46,753 nucleotides of DNA from Pseudomonas maioricensis (GCF_022790535.1 NZ_LOHG01000028.1:1-46753); one strand, 5' to 3'. Counted from the first letter of the stretch, positions 16,927-25,081 are shown. Made by a program: numbers and translations. The notes: generated by a model from the sequence alone, not told the origin.

Positions 16927-17057
16927 GGTTCAAAGGTCTTCGTTGGCCCGGTGTCAGCGGGCGTGGCTAATGGAATCTTGTTATTCGCGCGACTCTAAAC
17001 AGCCTTCAGGGCGTCATCGCGCGATGGACCGGGGGAATTCCCCGGCCTTGTAAACGG
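16927..17057 (-). other. Long nuoF-nuoG spacer with palindromes
   Basis: This is the longest gap inside the nuo operon; the others are 72 bases or less. It holds two perfect 12-bp palindromes close together, CATCGCGCGATG (17015-17026) and GGGGAATTCCCC (17032-17043), and a TCGCGCGA (16985-16992). On the message these would form small stems just after the nuoF stop. There is no T run, so they are not an ordinary terminator. Confidence 0.6.
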
Positions 17058-18413
17058 TTACGCGCCGACGATGATCGGTCTTGCCAGAGGGGGAACGGCT
17101 GCGCTGGTGGGCGCGATACCGGCCTCGAACTCCGGGCGGAAATATTTGATCGCACTGCCCAGCGGCTCCACGGCACCCGGTGCGTGAGCACAGAAGGTCT
17201 TGCCCGGGCCGAGGAAGCCAACGAGTCCCAGCAGGGTTTCGATATCTCCCGCCTGACCGACGCCTTTTTCCAGAGCGCGCAGAATCTTCACGCTCCATGG
17301 CAAACCGTCACGGCAAGGGGTGCAGAAACCGCAGGATTCCTGAGCGAAGAACTCTTCCATGTTGCGCAGCAGCGAAACCATGTTGACCTTGTCGTCAACA
17401 GCCATAGCCAATCCGGTACCCATCCGGGTGCCGACCTTGGCGATGCCACCGGCATACATTTGCGCTTCCAGGTGTTCTGGTAGCAGGAAGCCAGTGCCGG
17501 CGCCACCTGGCTGCCAGCACTTGAGCTTGTAACCGTCGCGCATGCCGCCTGCGTAGTCTTCGAACAGCTCGCGGGCCTGCACGCCGAATGGCAGTTCCCA
17601 CAGGCCAGGGTTTTTCACCTTGCCGGAGAAACCCATCAGCTTGGTGCCGTGGTCTTCGCTGCCTTCGCGGGCGATGGATTTGTACCAGTCGTTGCCGTTG
17701 CCAACGATGGCGGGCACGTTGCACAGGGTTTCGACGTTGTTCACGCACGTCGGCTTGCCCCACACACCAACGGCGGCCGGGAAGGGCGGCTTGGAGCGCG
17801 GGTTGGCGCGACGGCCTTCCAGGGAGTTGATCAGCGCGGTTTCTTCACCGCAGATATAACGCCCGGCGCCTGTGTGCACGAACAGCTCGAAATCAAAGCC
17901 GGTACCCAGAATGTTCTTGCCCAGCAGACCGGCTGCCTTGGCTTCTGCCACGGCACGATTAAGGTGCTTGGCAGCAGTGACGTATTCGCCGCGCAGGAAG
18001 ATGTAGCCGCGATAGGCTTTCAGCGCACGAGCACTGATCAGCATGCCTTCCACCAACAGGTGCGGCAGCTGTTCCATCAACATCCGGTCTTTCCAGGTGT
18101 TGGGCTCCATTTCATCCGCGTTGCACAGCAGGTAGCGGATGTTCATGGATTCGTCTTTGGGCATCAGGCCCCACTTCACACCAGTGGGGAAGCCTGCGCC
18201 GCCACGACCTTTAAGGCCGGAGTCTTTGACCGACTGGACGATGTCATCAGGGGACTGCTCGGCGAATGCCTTACGCGCCGCTGCATAACCGTCTTTGGCT
18301 TGGTACTCGTCGAGCCAGACCGGTTCGCCGTCATCGCGCAGACGCCAGGTCAGCGGATGGGTTTCTGCCGTGCGCGCAATGCGGTTGGCAGGGCCGAAGG
18401 AAGTGATGGTCAT
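17058..18413 (-). CDS. nuoF: NADH-quinone oxidoreductase subunit F
   Basis: NuoF holds the NADH site, FMN and cluster N3, and is the electron entry point of complex I. The 451-residue protein has the glycine-rich nucleotide-binding loop GRGGAGFPTGVKW (about 70-82), CNADEMEPNTWKDR, and FMN-region ICGEETALINSLEGRR. The N3 ligands are SCGFCTPCRDG plus a distal Cys in KTFCAHAPGA. The start overlaps the nuoE stop (TGATG). Length and motifs are complete. Confidence 0.98.
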   Translation of the reverse strand: MTITSFGPANRIARTAETHPLTWRLRDDGEPVWLDEYQAKDGYAAARKAFAEQSPDDIVQSVKDSGLKGRGGAGFPTGVKWGLMPKDESMNIRYLLCNADEMEPNTWKDRMLMEQLPHLLVEGMLISARALKAYRGYIFLRGEYVTAAKHLNRAVAEAKAAGLLGKNILGTGFDFELFVHTGAGRYICGEETALINSLEGRRANPRSKPPFPAAVGVWGKPTCVNNVETLCNVPAIVGNGNDWYKSIAREGSEDHGTKLMGFSGKVKNPGLWELPFGVQARELFEDYAGGMRDGYKLKCWQPGGAGTGFLLPEHLEAQMYAGGIAKVGTRMGTGLAMAVDDKVNMVSLLRNMEEFFAQESCGFCTPCRDGLPWSVKILRALEKGVGQAGDIETLLGLVGFLGPGKTFCAHAPGAVEPLGSAIKYFRPEFEAGIAPTSAAVPPLARPIIVGA

Positions 18414-18913
18414 GGGTAACCCTCCAGCATCTTGGCCACGGTGCCGGGTTGCACGTCGCCAAAGGTGTCATCGTCGACCATCACGGCCGGGGCTTTGTCG
18501 CAGTTGCCCAGGCAGCAGACTGGCAGCAGGGTAAAGCGCCCGTCGGCCGTAGTCTGGCCCGGAGCGATGCCCAGCGAGCTCTGGATCTCTTCGACGACCG
18601 ATTCGTGACCGGCAATGAAGCAGACCATGCTGTTGCAGACGCGAATAATGTGTCGGCCAACCGGCTGGCGGAAGATCTGGCTGTAGAACGTCGCCACACC
18701 TTCAACGTCACTGGCAGGGATGCCGATCAGTTCGCCGATGGCGTAGATCGCACCGTCCGGCACCCAGCCGCGTTCCTTCTGAACGATCTTCAGGGCTTCG
18801 ATGGACGCCGCGCGCGGGTCTTCATAGTGATGCAACTCGTGCTCAATGGCCGAGCGCTCGGTTTCGCTGAGGGCGAAACGGTCTGTCTGGATAAGCGTGC
18901 TGTTCATGCTCAT
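18410..18913 (-). CDS. nuoE: NADH-quinone oxidoreductase subunit E
   Basis: NuoE is a thioredoxin-like peripheral subunit that binds [2Fe-2S] cluster N1a next to NuoF. The four ligands are visible as Cys93 and Cys98 (VCNSMVC) and Cys134 and Cys138 (CCLGNC), matching the E. coli spacing. The 167-residue form starts two bases after nuoCD; a second ATG two codons later is an equally possible start because neither has a strong ribosome binding site. Confidence 0.97.
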   Translation of the reverse strand: MSMNSTLIQTDRFALSETERSAIEHELHHYEDPRAASIEALKIVQKERGWVPDGAIYAIGELIGIPASDVEGVATFYSQIFRQPVGRHIIRVCNSMVCFIAGHESVVEEIQSSLGIAPGQTTADGRFTLLPVCCLGNCDKAPAVMVDDDTFGDVQPGTVAKMLEGYP

Positions 18914-18915
18914 GC

Positions 18916-20697
18916 TTAGCGGTCCACGTCGGCCATAACGAAATCGATACTACCCAGGTACGCAATCAAGTCCGCGACCATGCTGCCTTTGATCACCGAA
19001 GGGATCTGCTGCAGATGCGGGAAACTCGGAGTACGGATCCGGGTACGGTAGCTCATGGTGCCGCCGTCGCTCGTCAGGTAGTAACTGTTGATGCCCTTGG
19101 TCGCTTCAATCATCTGGAAGGATTCGTTGGCCGGCATGACCGGGCCCCACGAAACTTGCAGGAAGTGCGTGATCAAGGTCTCGATGTGTTGCAGCGTGCG
19201 CTCTTTTGGTGGCGGCGTAGTCAGCGGGTGATCCGCCTTGTACGGGCCTTCCGGCATGTTGCGCATGCACTGGTCGATGATCTTGATGCTCTGGCGCATC
19301 TCTTCGACGCGAACCATGCAGCGGTCGTAGGCGTCACCATTGGCCGCCAGCGGCACTTCAAACTCGAAGTTCTCGTAGCCGGAGTAAGGGCGCGCTTTAC
19401 GCAGGTCGAAATCGCAACCGGTGGAACGCAGGCCAGCACCGGTGACACCCCATTCCAGAGCTTCCTTGGTGTTATAGGCAGCGACACCAATAGTCCGGCC
19501 TTTGAGGATGCTGTTTTGCAGAGCCGCTTTGGTGTATTCGTCCAGGCGTTTAGGCAGCCAGTCGACGAAGTCCTTGACCAGTTTTTCCCAACCGCGCGGC
19601 AGGTCGTGGGCAACGCCGCCGATGCGATACCAGGCCGGGTGCAGACGGAAACCGGTGATGGCTTCGATCACGGTGTAGGCGCGCTGACGGTCGGTGAACG
19701 TGAAGAACACCGGGGTCATGGCGCCCACGTCCTGGATGTAAGTACCCAGGAACAGCAGGTGGCTGGTGATCCGGAAGAACTCGGCCATCATGATGCGGAT
19801 GGTGTCGACCTTCTCGGGCACCTTGATGCCAGCCAGTTTCTCGACCGAGAGCACATACGGCAGGTTGTTCATCACGCCGCCCAGATAATCGATCCGGTCG
19901 GTGTACGGAATGAAGCTGTGCCACGACTGACGCTCGGCCATTTTCTCGGCACCACGGTGGTGGTAGCCAATGTCCGGAACGCAATCGACGATCTCTTCAC
20001 CGTCCAGCTGCAGAATGATACGGAACGCACCGTGAGCCGAAGGGTGGTTCGGGCCCAGGTTGAGGAACATGTAGTCCTCGTTCGTTCCGGAACGCTTCAT
20101 GCCCCAGTCTTCCGGATTGAAGCGCGCGGCTTCTTCTTCCAGCTGCTGCTTGGCCAGCGTCAGGCTGAACGGATCGAATTCGGTGGCGCGCGCAGGGAAG
20201 TCCTTGCGCAGCGGGTGACCTTCCCAGGTCGGCGGCATCATGATGCGGCTCAGGTGCGGGTGGCCCGGGAAGTCGATACCGAACATGTCCCAGACTTCAC
20301 GCTCGTACCAGTTGGCGTTCGGCCAGATGCTGGTAACGGTTGGCAGGCTGAGATCGCTTTCGGATAGCGCGACCTTGATCATCACATCGCTGTTACGTTC
20401 GATCGACAGCAAATGGTAGAAAACGCTGAAGTCAGCGCCCGGCAAGCCATGGCGCTTGGTACGCAGACGTTCGTCCACGCCATGCAGGTCATAAAGCATG
20501 ACGTAAGGTTTTGGCAACTGACGCAGGAAGGTCAGCACCTCGATCAGGCGCGCACGCTCGACCCACAGCACAGGCATGCCAGTGCGGGTCGATTGGGCGG
20601 TGAACGCTTCGGCGCCAAAACGGTTGTTCAATTCTACGACGACGTCTTGGTCGTCTGCCTTGTAAGGCGGGATGTACAGAGCACTGCCTGTAGTCAT
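18916..20697 (-). CDS. nuoCD: NADH-quinone oxidoreductase fused subunit C/D
   Basis: NuoC (about residues 1-185, including WPNANWYEREVWDMFGI) and NuoD (about 205-593) are fused in one 593-residue peripheral subunit, as is usual in gamma-proteobacteria such as E. coli. The NuoD part contains the quinone-site features GPNHPSAHGAFR and the C-terminal DPVMADVDR-type ending (here DFVMADVDR). It docks on NuoB and shapes the quinone pocket. It is separated from nuoB by 72 bases. Confidence 0.98.
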   Translation of the reverse strand: MTTGSALYIPPYKADDQDVVVELNNRFGAEAFTAQSTRTGMPVLWVERARLIEVLTFLRQLPKPYVMLYDLHGVDERLRTKRHGLPGADFSVFYHLLSIERNSDVMIKVALSESDLSLPTVTSIWPNANWYEREVWDMFGIDFPGHPHLSRIMMPPTWEGHPLRKDFPARATEFDPFSLTLAKQQLEEEAARFNPEDWGMKRSGTNEDYMFLNLGPNHPSAHGAFRIILQLDGEEIVDCVPDIGYHHRGAEKMAERQSWHSFIPYTDRIDYLGGVMNNLPYVLSVEKLAGIKVPEKVDTIRIMMAEFFRITSHLLFLGTYIQDVGAMTPVFFTFTDRQRAYTVIEAITGFRLHPAWYRIGGVAHDLPRGWEKLVKDFVDWLPKRLDEYTKAALQNSILKGRTIGVAAYNTKEALEWGVTGAGLRSTGCDFDLRKARPYSGYENFEFEVPLAANGDAYDRCMVRVEEMRQSIKIIDQCMRNMPEGPYKADHPLTTPPPKERTLQHIETLITHFLQVSWGPVMPANESFQMIEATKGINSYYLTSDGGTMSYRTRIRTPSFPHLQQIPSVIKGSMVADLIAYLGSIDFVMADVDR

Positions 20698-20769
20698 GGT
20701 TTTTTATCGCTTTCGGTCAACGTAAAGAATGAAGCCAGCTATTCGTTCTTTAAAAGGAACAGTTCTGGA

Positions 20770-21444
20770 TCAGACTTCGTCGGGGCTGCGCAGATTGGTG
20801 ACTGCGATTCGCTGTTCGCGGCGCTGTTCCTTTTGCGACGGCATCTCGGCGCGATACACGCCTTGGTCACCGACGACCCAGGAAAGAGGGCGACGCTCCT
20901 GGCCGATGGATTCCTGCAACAGCATCAAGCCTTGCAGAAACGCTTCGGGGCGGGGCGGGCAGCCGGGCACATAGACATCCACAGGAAGGAACTTGTCCAC
21001 GCCCTGAACCACGGAATAAATGTCGTACATACCACCGGAGTTGGCACACGAACCCATGGAAATAACCCATTTAGGTTCGAGCATTTGCTCGTAGAGACGC
21101 TGAATGATCGGCGCCATCTTGATGAAGCAAGTACCGGCAATAACCATGAAATCCGCCTGACGCGGCGATGCCCGGATAACTTCGGCGCCGAAGCGGGCGA
21201 TGTCATGGGGCGCCGTGAAGGCGGTTGTCATTTCCACATAGCAGCACGACAAGCCGAAGTTGTAAGGCCACAGGGAGTTTTTACGCCCCCAGTTGACCGC
21301 ACCATTCAGCACGTCTTCCAGCTTGCCCATATAGATGTTTTTGTGGACTTGATCTTCTAGCGGGTCGGAAACAGTTTCCCGTTTGCCGATTGGATACTCG
21401 TCATTCGGAGCATCCGGGTCGATCCTGGTGAGATTGTATTGCAT
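20770..21444 (-). CDS. nuoB: NADH-quinone oxidoreductase subunit B
   Basis: NuoB carries N2, the last iron-sulfur cluster before quinone. The ligands are the tandem Cys67-Cys68 in GLSCCYVEM, Cys133 in MGSCANSGG and Cys162 in VPGCPPRP, four residues later than in E. coli. I chose the ATG at 21444 (224 residues) over an in-frame TTG two codons earlier, because GAGG lies eight bases upstream of the ATG. The C-terminal tail after about residue 205 is charged and less conserved. Confidence 0.98.
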   Translation of the reverse strand: MQYNLTRIDPDAPNDEYPIGKRETVSDPLEDQVHKNIYMGKLEDVLNGAVNWGRKNSLWPYNFGLSCCYVEMTTAFTAPHDIARFGAEVIRASPRQADFMVIAGTCFIKMAPIIQRLYEQMLEPKWVISMGSCANSGGMYDIYSVVQGVDKFLPVDVYVPGCPPRPEAFLQGLMLLQESIGQERRPLSWVVGDQGVYRAEMPSQKEQRREQRIAVTNLRSPDEV

Positions 21445-21454
21445 CGCCAAAGCC

Positions 21455-21868
21455 TCATTGTTTTAGCTTCGCTTGCCGATTACGACGACCTTCAGGAGCC
21501 CAATCCAGCGCTCCAACCCGCCATAGGTAGACAAGACCTGCCAACAGAATTGCTATGAAAACGAGTGCTTCGACGAATCCGGTCCAGCCGCTTTCGCGGA
21601 CGGACACAGACCAGGCAAAGAGATATAGGGCTTCAATGTCGAAGATCACGAAGAGCATCGCGACCAGATAGAATTTTGCCGAAAGGCGAAGGCGGGCGCT
21701 GCCGGTAGGCAACATGCCGGATTCAAACGGTTCGTTTTTGCTGCGGCCCCAGGCTTTGCTGCCCAGCAGGCTGGAAACACCGAGCATGAAGGCGCACAGG
21801 CCGACTACACCCAAAAGGAAAATGGCGAAGCCCCAGTTGTGGGCAATCAAACCTGTCGATTCGGACAT
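21455..21868 (-). CDS. nuoA: NADH-quinone oxidoreductase subunit A
   Basis: NuoA is the first gene of the operon and a small membrane subunit (137 residues, three helices near 14-36, 66-88 and 96-116). The conserved loop SKAWGRSKNEPFESGMLP contains the Glu-Ser-Gly of the family. It packs against NuoH near the quinone site. AAGGA sits upstream of the ATG. The 530-base region before it holds the operon's likely promoter, a Fur-like palindrome and a REP pair. Confidence 0.98.
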   Translation of the reverse strand: MSESTGLIAHNWGFAIFLLGVVGLCAFMLGVSSLLGSKAWGRSKNEPFESGMLPTGSARLRLSAKFYLVAMLFVIFDIEALYLFAWSVSVRESGWTGFVEALVFIAILLAGLVYLWRVGALDWAPEGRRNRQAKLKQ

Positions 21869-21999
21869 GCTGGCATTCCTTGACAGAGATCAATGGTCTC
21901 TGAGCTTGAAAAGAGTATATGCAGCGACGATATGTCGCAGCGAAATCAATTTCGGTGATTTTATGTGCAAAAACAGGGCAAGTAAATTTTCTATATCAA

Positions 22000-22018
22000 A
22001 TTAATTTGTGCAATTAAT
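22000..22018. promoter_or_regulatory. Operator-like palindrome upstream of nuoA
   Basis: ATTAATT-TGTGC-AATTAAT is a perfect inverted repeat with 7-bp arms, about 130 bases before the nuoA start. No specific regulator is recognised. Confidence 0.4.
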
Positions 22019-22125
22019 CACTTACGGGCCGCAGTTGAGGGCTTGGAGCAGGCGGGGCGGGGGTTGGCGGGGTTTAAGCTAATTATGTTTCGTTCTAAAA
22101 AGTTACGGAACAAGGAGTGTTTTCT

Positions 22126-22146
22126 AAATGATAATAAGTATCATTT
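22126..22146. promoter_or_regulatory. Candidate Fur box upstream of the nuo operon
   Basis: The 21-bp palindrome has one mismatched pair and contains TGATAAT-A-AGTATCA. Against the Fur 7-1-7 consensus (TGATAAT-N-ATTATCA) only one of 14 positions differs. It lies about 258 bases upstream of nuoA and on the far side of the aceA gene end. Iron control of complex I, which needs many Fe-S clusters, is a reasonable inference, but the direction of the controlled promoter is unknown. Confidence 0.55.
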
Positions 22147-22268
22147 GTTGTTGGTTGTGGTTAAGTGGGTTATTTTGCTAATTAGTTACGAATTTCAGCT
22201 AATACCTAAGTCGTAGGCGTTCTGCTTTCGCTTTGCCAAGTCGGGTCTTGCAGCGACCGGAATGATGT

Positions 22269-22336
22269 CATCGCGAGCAAGCTCACTCCTACAGTTTGAA
22301 ATGCGGTTAACTGTAGGAGTGAGCTTGCTCGCGATG
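22269..22336. repeat. Inward-facing REP pair, family B
   Basis: CATCGCGAGCAAGCTCACTC... (22269-22294) and ...GAGTGAGCTTGCTCGCGATG (22311-22336) are a near-perfect inverted pair. Here the GTAG ends point toward each other, the reverse of the pairs at 5362 and 30617. It lies just downstream of aceA. Confidence 0.9.
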
Positions 22337-22397
22337 GCGATGTGTCAGGCGAAATAGACCGCCCAATGCAGACGGTCTGTAGTGGAATCAGCAGCCA

Positions 22398-23723
22398 TCA
22401 ATGAAACTGCTCTTCCTCCGTAGAGCCCGTCAGCGCCGTCACCGAAGACACTCCACCCTGAATCACGGTGGTCACGTCATCGAAGTAGCCGGTGCCCACT
22501 TCCTGCTGGTGGGCGACAAAGGTGTAACCTTTGGCGGCATCGGCGAATTCCTGCTCCTGCAGTTTCACGTAGGCAGTCATGTCGTTGCGGGCGTAGTCGT
22601 GCGCCAGGTTGAACATGCTGTGCCACATGTTGTGAATGCCCGCCAGGGTGATGAACTGATGCTTGTAACCCATGGCCGACAGCTCACGCTGGAATTTCGC
22701 GATGGTCGCGTCGTCCAGGTTCTTCTTCCAGTTGAAGGACGGCGAGCAGTTGTAAGAGAGCAACTGATCCGGGTATTCCTTCTTGATTGCTTCAGCAAAG
22801 CGGCGCGCTTCATCCAGATCCGGCTTGGCGGTTTCGCACCAGATCAGATCGGCGTAAGGCGCATAGGCCAGGCCACGTGCTATCGCTTGATCCAGCCCGG
22901 CGCGTACCTTGTAGAAGCCTTCATGGGTACGGGTACCCGTCACGAACGGCTTGTCATACGGATCGCAGTCGGACGTCAGCAGATCTGCAGCGTTTGCGTC
23001 GGTACGTGCCAGAATAATCGTCGGCACACCGGCAACGTCCGCCGCGAGGCGAGCGGCTACCAGTTTTTGTACCGCTTCCTGGGTGGGGACCAGAACCTTG
23101 CCGCCCATGTGGCCGCATTTCTTGACCGATGCCAGTTGGTCCTCAAAGTGCACGCCTGCGGCACCGGCTTCGATCATGCTTTTCATTAGTTCATAGGCGT
23201 TGAGTACGCCGCCAAAACCGGCCTCGGCATCCGCTACGATGGGTGCGAAGTAATCGATGTAGCCTTCGTCGCCCGGACCTTTTCCGGCTTTCCACTGAAT
23301 CTGGTCGGCGCGGCGGAAAGAATTATTGATGCGCTTGACCACGGTCGGTACGGAGTCCACCGGGTACAGCGATTGATCGGGGTACATCGATTCGGCCGAG
23401 TTATTGTCGGCGGCTACCTGCCAGCCAGACAGATAAATAGCCTGAATGCCGGCCTTGACCTGTTGTACCGCCTGACCGCCGGTGAGGGCGCCCATGCAGT
23501 TGACGAAGTCTTTATCAGGACGGAAGGAAGGCTTGGCACCTTGAGTGACCAGATTCCAGAGCTTCTCCGCGCCATTTCTGGCGAATGTGTGTTCAGGTTG
23601 AACCGAGCCACGCAGGCGGACGACGTCAGCGGCGGAATACGTACGGGTCACATTTTTCCAGCGCGGATTTTCAGCCCAGTCTTTCTCGAGAGCTGCTATT
23701 TGTTGTTCGCGTGTCAGTGCCAT
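22398..23723 (-). CDS. aceA: Isocitrate lyase
   Basis: Isocitrate lyase splits isocitrate into succinate and glyoxylate, the first glyoxylate-shunt step, needed for growth on acetate and fatty acids. The active-site loop KKCGHMGGKVLVPTQEA with catalytic Cys is present, as is the C-terminal core (NCSPSFNWKK). The ATG at 23723 gives 441 residues, with a good AAAGGGG upstream. The open frame continues 73 codons further upstream, but that part has no family resemblance and is leader. An AAnAAnAA motif follows the start, and a promoter with an inverted repeat lies about 390-450 bases upstream. Confidence 0.97.
   Translation of the reverse strand: MALTREQQIAALEKDWAENPRWKNVTRTYSAADVVRLRGSVQPEHTFARNGAEKLWNLVTQGAKPSFRPDKDFVNCMGALTGGQAVQQVKAGIQAIYLSGWQVAADNNSAESMYPDQSLYPVDSVPTVVKRINNSFRRADQIQWKAGKGPGDEGYIDYFAPIVADAEAGFGGVLNAYELMKSMIEAGAAGVHFEDQLASVKKCGHMGGKVLVPTQEAVQKLVAARLAADVAGVPTIILARTDANAADLLTSDCDPYDKPFVTGTRTHEGFYKVRAGLDQAIARGLAYAPYADLIWCETAKPDLDEARRFAEAIKKEYPDQLLSYNCSPSFNWKKNLDDATIAKFQRELSAMGYKHQFITLAGIHNMWHSMFNLAHDYARNDMTAYVKLQEQEFADAAKGYTFVAHQQEVGTGYFDDVTTVIQGGVSSVTALTGSTEEEQFH
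23700..23707 (-). promoter_or_regulatory. Candidate Hfq/Crc catabolite-repression motif in aceA
   Basis: On the message AACAACAA begins 16 bases after the A of the aceA ATG (codons 6-8). It fits the AAnAAnAA pattern bound by Hfq with Crc in Pseudomonas to block translation during growth on preferred carbon sources. The motif is short, and its position near the start codon is what makes it credible. Confidence 0.45.
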
Positions 23724-24243
23724 GAGCGAAACCCCTTTCACATAGGTTTTGTTGGAATGTCCTGCTCCGCCAAAACGCCCCGGATATCGAAGGCACATGG
23801 ATGGCTGCTCGCTGATCAGATGTCTGGCTATGAGCCTGGTTTGAGCGATGGCGGCTGGGACGGTCGTTCGAGAGGGGGAAGAGCGGGCGCAAGGCGTGGC
23901 TGTGGCGTGCAATCGGACATTTGGGGTGCCCGGCGGCTTCACTCAGCAGTTTTGCCGATGGACCGTAATACGCTTCCGTCCCTCAGGACAACTTCGTTCC
24001 AGTCGCAACCTCATCAAACTGCCTTGTGGGCGGTGCAGACACGAATCGGCTCGTAGGATTTGAGCGCGACCCGAAGGCTCTTTTCAGGGCCTCTGATTAG
24101 CGGGAGCGAGGCAATCATGCCTCGCCATTTTTGACTCGTCAAACGTTTTGTAGTGCTTTTTTGTTATCACTACATATTTGTTTTATCGCGACCCGCCGGT
24201 CAGTAAAAGGCCCTGTAGTACCCGGTTTTACTGGAGCCTTTGT
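23724..24243 (-). other. aceA leader and promoter region
   Basis: No gene is supported. From the inferred transcription start near 24107 to the aceA ATG the leader would be about 385 bases. It is GC-rich and carries an unrelated open extension of the aceA frame. GAGGCATGATTGCCTC (24108-24123 region) forms a small inverted repeat around the proposed -10. Confidence 0.5.
24114..24174 (-). promoter_or_regulatory. Candidate aceA promoter with TGTAGTG inverted-repeat operator
   Basis: On the minus strand TTGACG (24142-24137), a 17-base spacer and CATGAT (24119-24114) form a plausible sigma-70 promoter. Directly upstream is TGTAGTG-N12-CACTACA (24174-24149), with perfect 7-bp arms. TGTAGT-type inverted repeats are associated with RpiR-family sugar-acid regulators (RccR, HexR) in Pseudomonas, and RccR is reported to control aceA; the assignment is from memory. 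A weaker TGTAGT lies further out, near 24216. Confidence 0.55.
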
Positions 24244-24984
24244 TCAGTCTAGGGTTTGCACCATCACACGTAACGTCATGTCCTCACGGCCTTGGGTCGA
24301 ATACTGCTGAGTATTGCCCTGACGGTCAGCAACTGACTGATCGCTCACGCCCGCCAAGGTGATCCATTCACCCAGGCGCCCGCTGACCTGGCTGTCGGTA
24401 CTTTGCACCTTGAAGGTGTCGGACCGTTCCTGGCTTACGCGATCGCGGTTGGTGCTGATATTCAGGTGCACGAGGTCACCGGTCACGCTAGCGGTGACGT
24501 AAAAACCCTGAGTCACATTGCGGTATTCGGTGTTGCTCTGGGCATAGCCGTAATTGTCGGTCCGTGACGTTGTAACGGGCACGCTCTGGCCCACCTGGAT
24601 CAACGCTGGCGCGCCTTCGCTGGCTTGCACCTGCTGCACGCCACCCTCGCGGCTGGCAGTGCCATAGTTGATGACGCGGCTCTGATTGATGCCATTGCTG
24701 CTACGTGAAGCGCTATCGCTGGTATCGACGCTGATCAGCAAGCGTTTGGCGGCGACATCAAGTTGTGAGAGCAATGCTCGCAGTTCTTCGATCTTGCGCG
24801 GCTCGGCATTGACGATCAGTTGGTTGTTGTAGGCGCTGACTGAGCCGTCTGGACCCAGAAAAGATTTGGCGACTGGCAGCAGGTCATCGCTTGTTCTGTA
24901 ATTGAGCGGTACCACTTCGGTAGCGGCCATGGCAGAAACACTACATATCAGCAGCAGTGAAGTGAGCAGGGGGCGCAGGAACAT
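24244..24984 (-). CDS. Exported secretin-fold-like protein (short, standalone)
   Basis: This 246-residue protein has a clear signal peptide (cleavage probably after AMA, about residue 21). A first domain (about 24-85) resembles the NolW/N-type domain of secretins: VPLNYRTSDDLLPVAKSFLGPDG followed by NQLIVNAEPRKIEELRALLSQLD. A second region (about 115-245) looks like the start of a secretin barrel domain (QASEGAPALIQVGQSVPV, then alternating beta strands). It is far too short for a full secretin channel and no secretion genes are nearby. The family occurs at this place in other Pseudomonas as I recall (PA2633 region). The function is unknown. Confidence 0.75.
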   Translation of the reverse strand: MFLRPLLTSLLLICSVSAMAATEVVPLNYRTSDDLLPVAKSFLGPDGSVSAYNNQLIVNAEPRKIEELRALLSQLDVAAKRLLISVDTSDSASRSSNGINQSRVINYGTASREGGVQQVQASEGAPALIQVGQSVPVTTSRTDNYGYAQSNTEYRNVTQGFYVTASVTGDLVHLNISTNRDRVSQERSDTFKVQSTDSQVSGRLGEWITLAGVSDQSVADRQGNTQQYSTQGREDMTLRVMVQTLD

Positions 24985-25081
24985 GAGTCTGATCTCCTGG
25001 AACGGCTAAATATGAGCTGAGTTTGCCAGTTTGTCGGCTTGCGTGAGCACAAGTTGAACAGTAGGCGTATGCGGATAGCAA

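Larger units (their letters stand above)
21869..22397. other. AT-rich regulatory region between aceA and nuoA
   Basis: There is no credible gene. About 21890-22200 is clearly richer in A+T than the surrounding genes and should contain the nuo promoter, though no convincing -35/-10 pair could be fixed. It includes two listed palindromes (22000-22018, 22126-22146) and, next to the aceA end, a REP pair (22269-22336). No conventional aceA terminator is visible, so the REP pair may fill that role. Confidence 0.6.

Noticed and set aside
22320..22340. CRISPR repeat or insertion-sequence end
   Set aside because: The repeats are REP palindromes found as inverted pairs between genes, without spacers, transposase or target duplications.
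22398..23942. 514-residue version of isocitrate lyase
   Set aside because: The extra 73 residues lack family similarity, while a strong ribosome binding site precedes the ATG at 23723.
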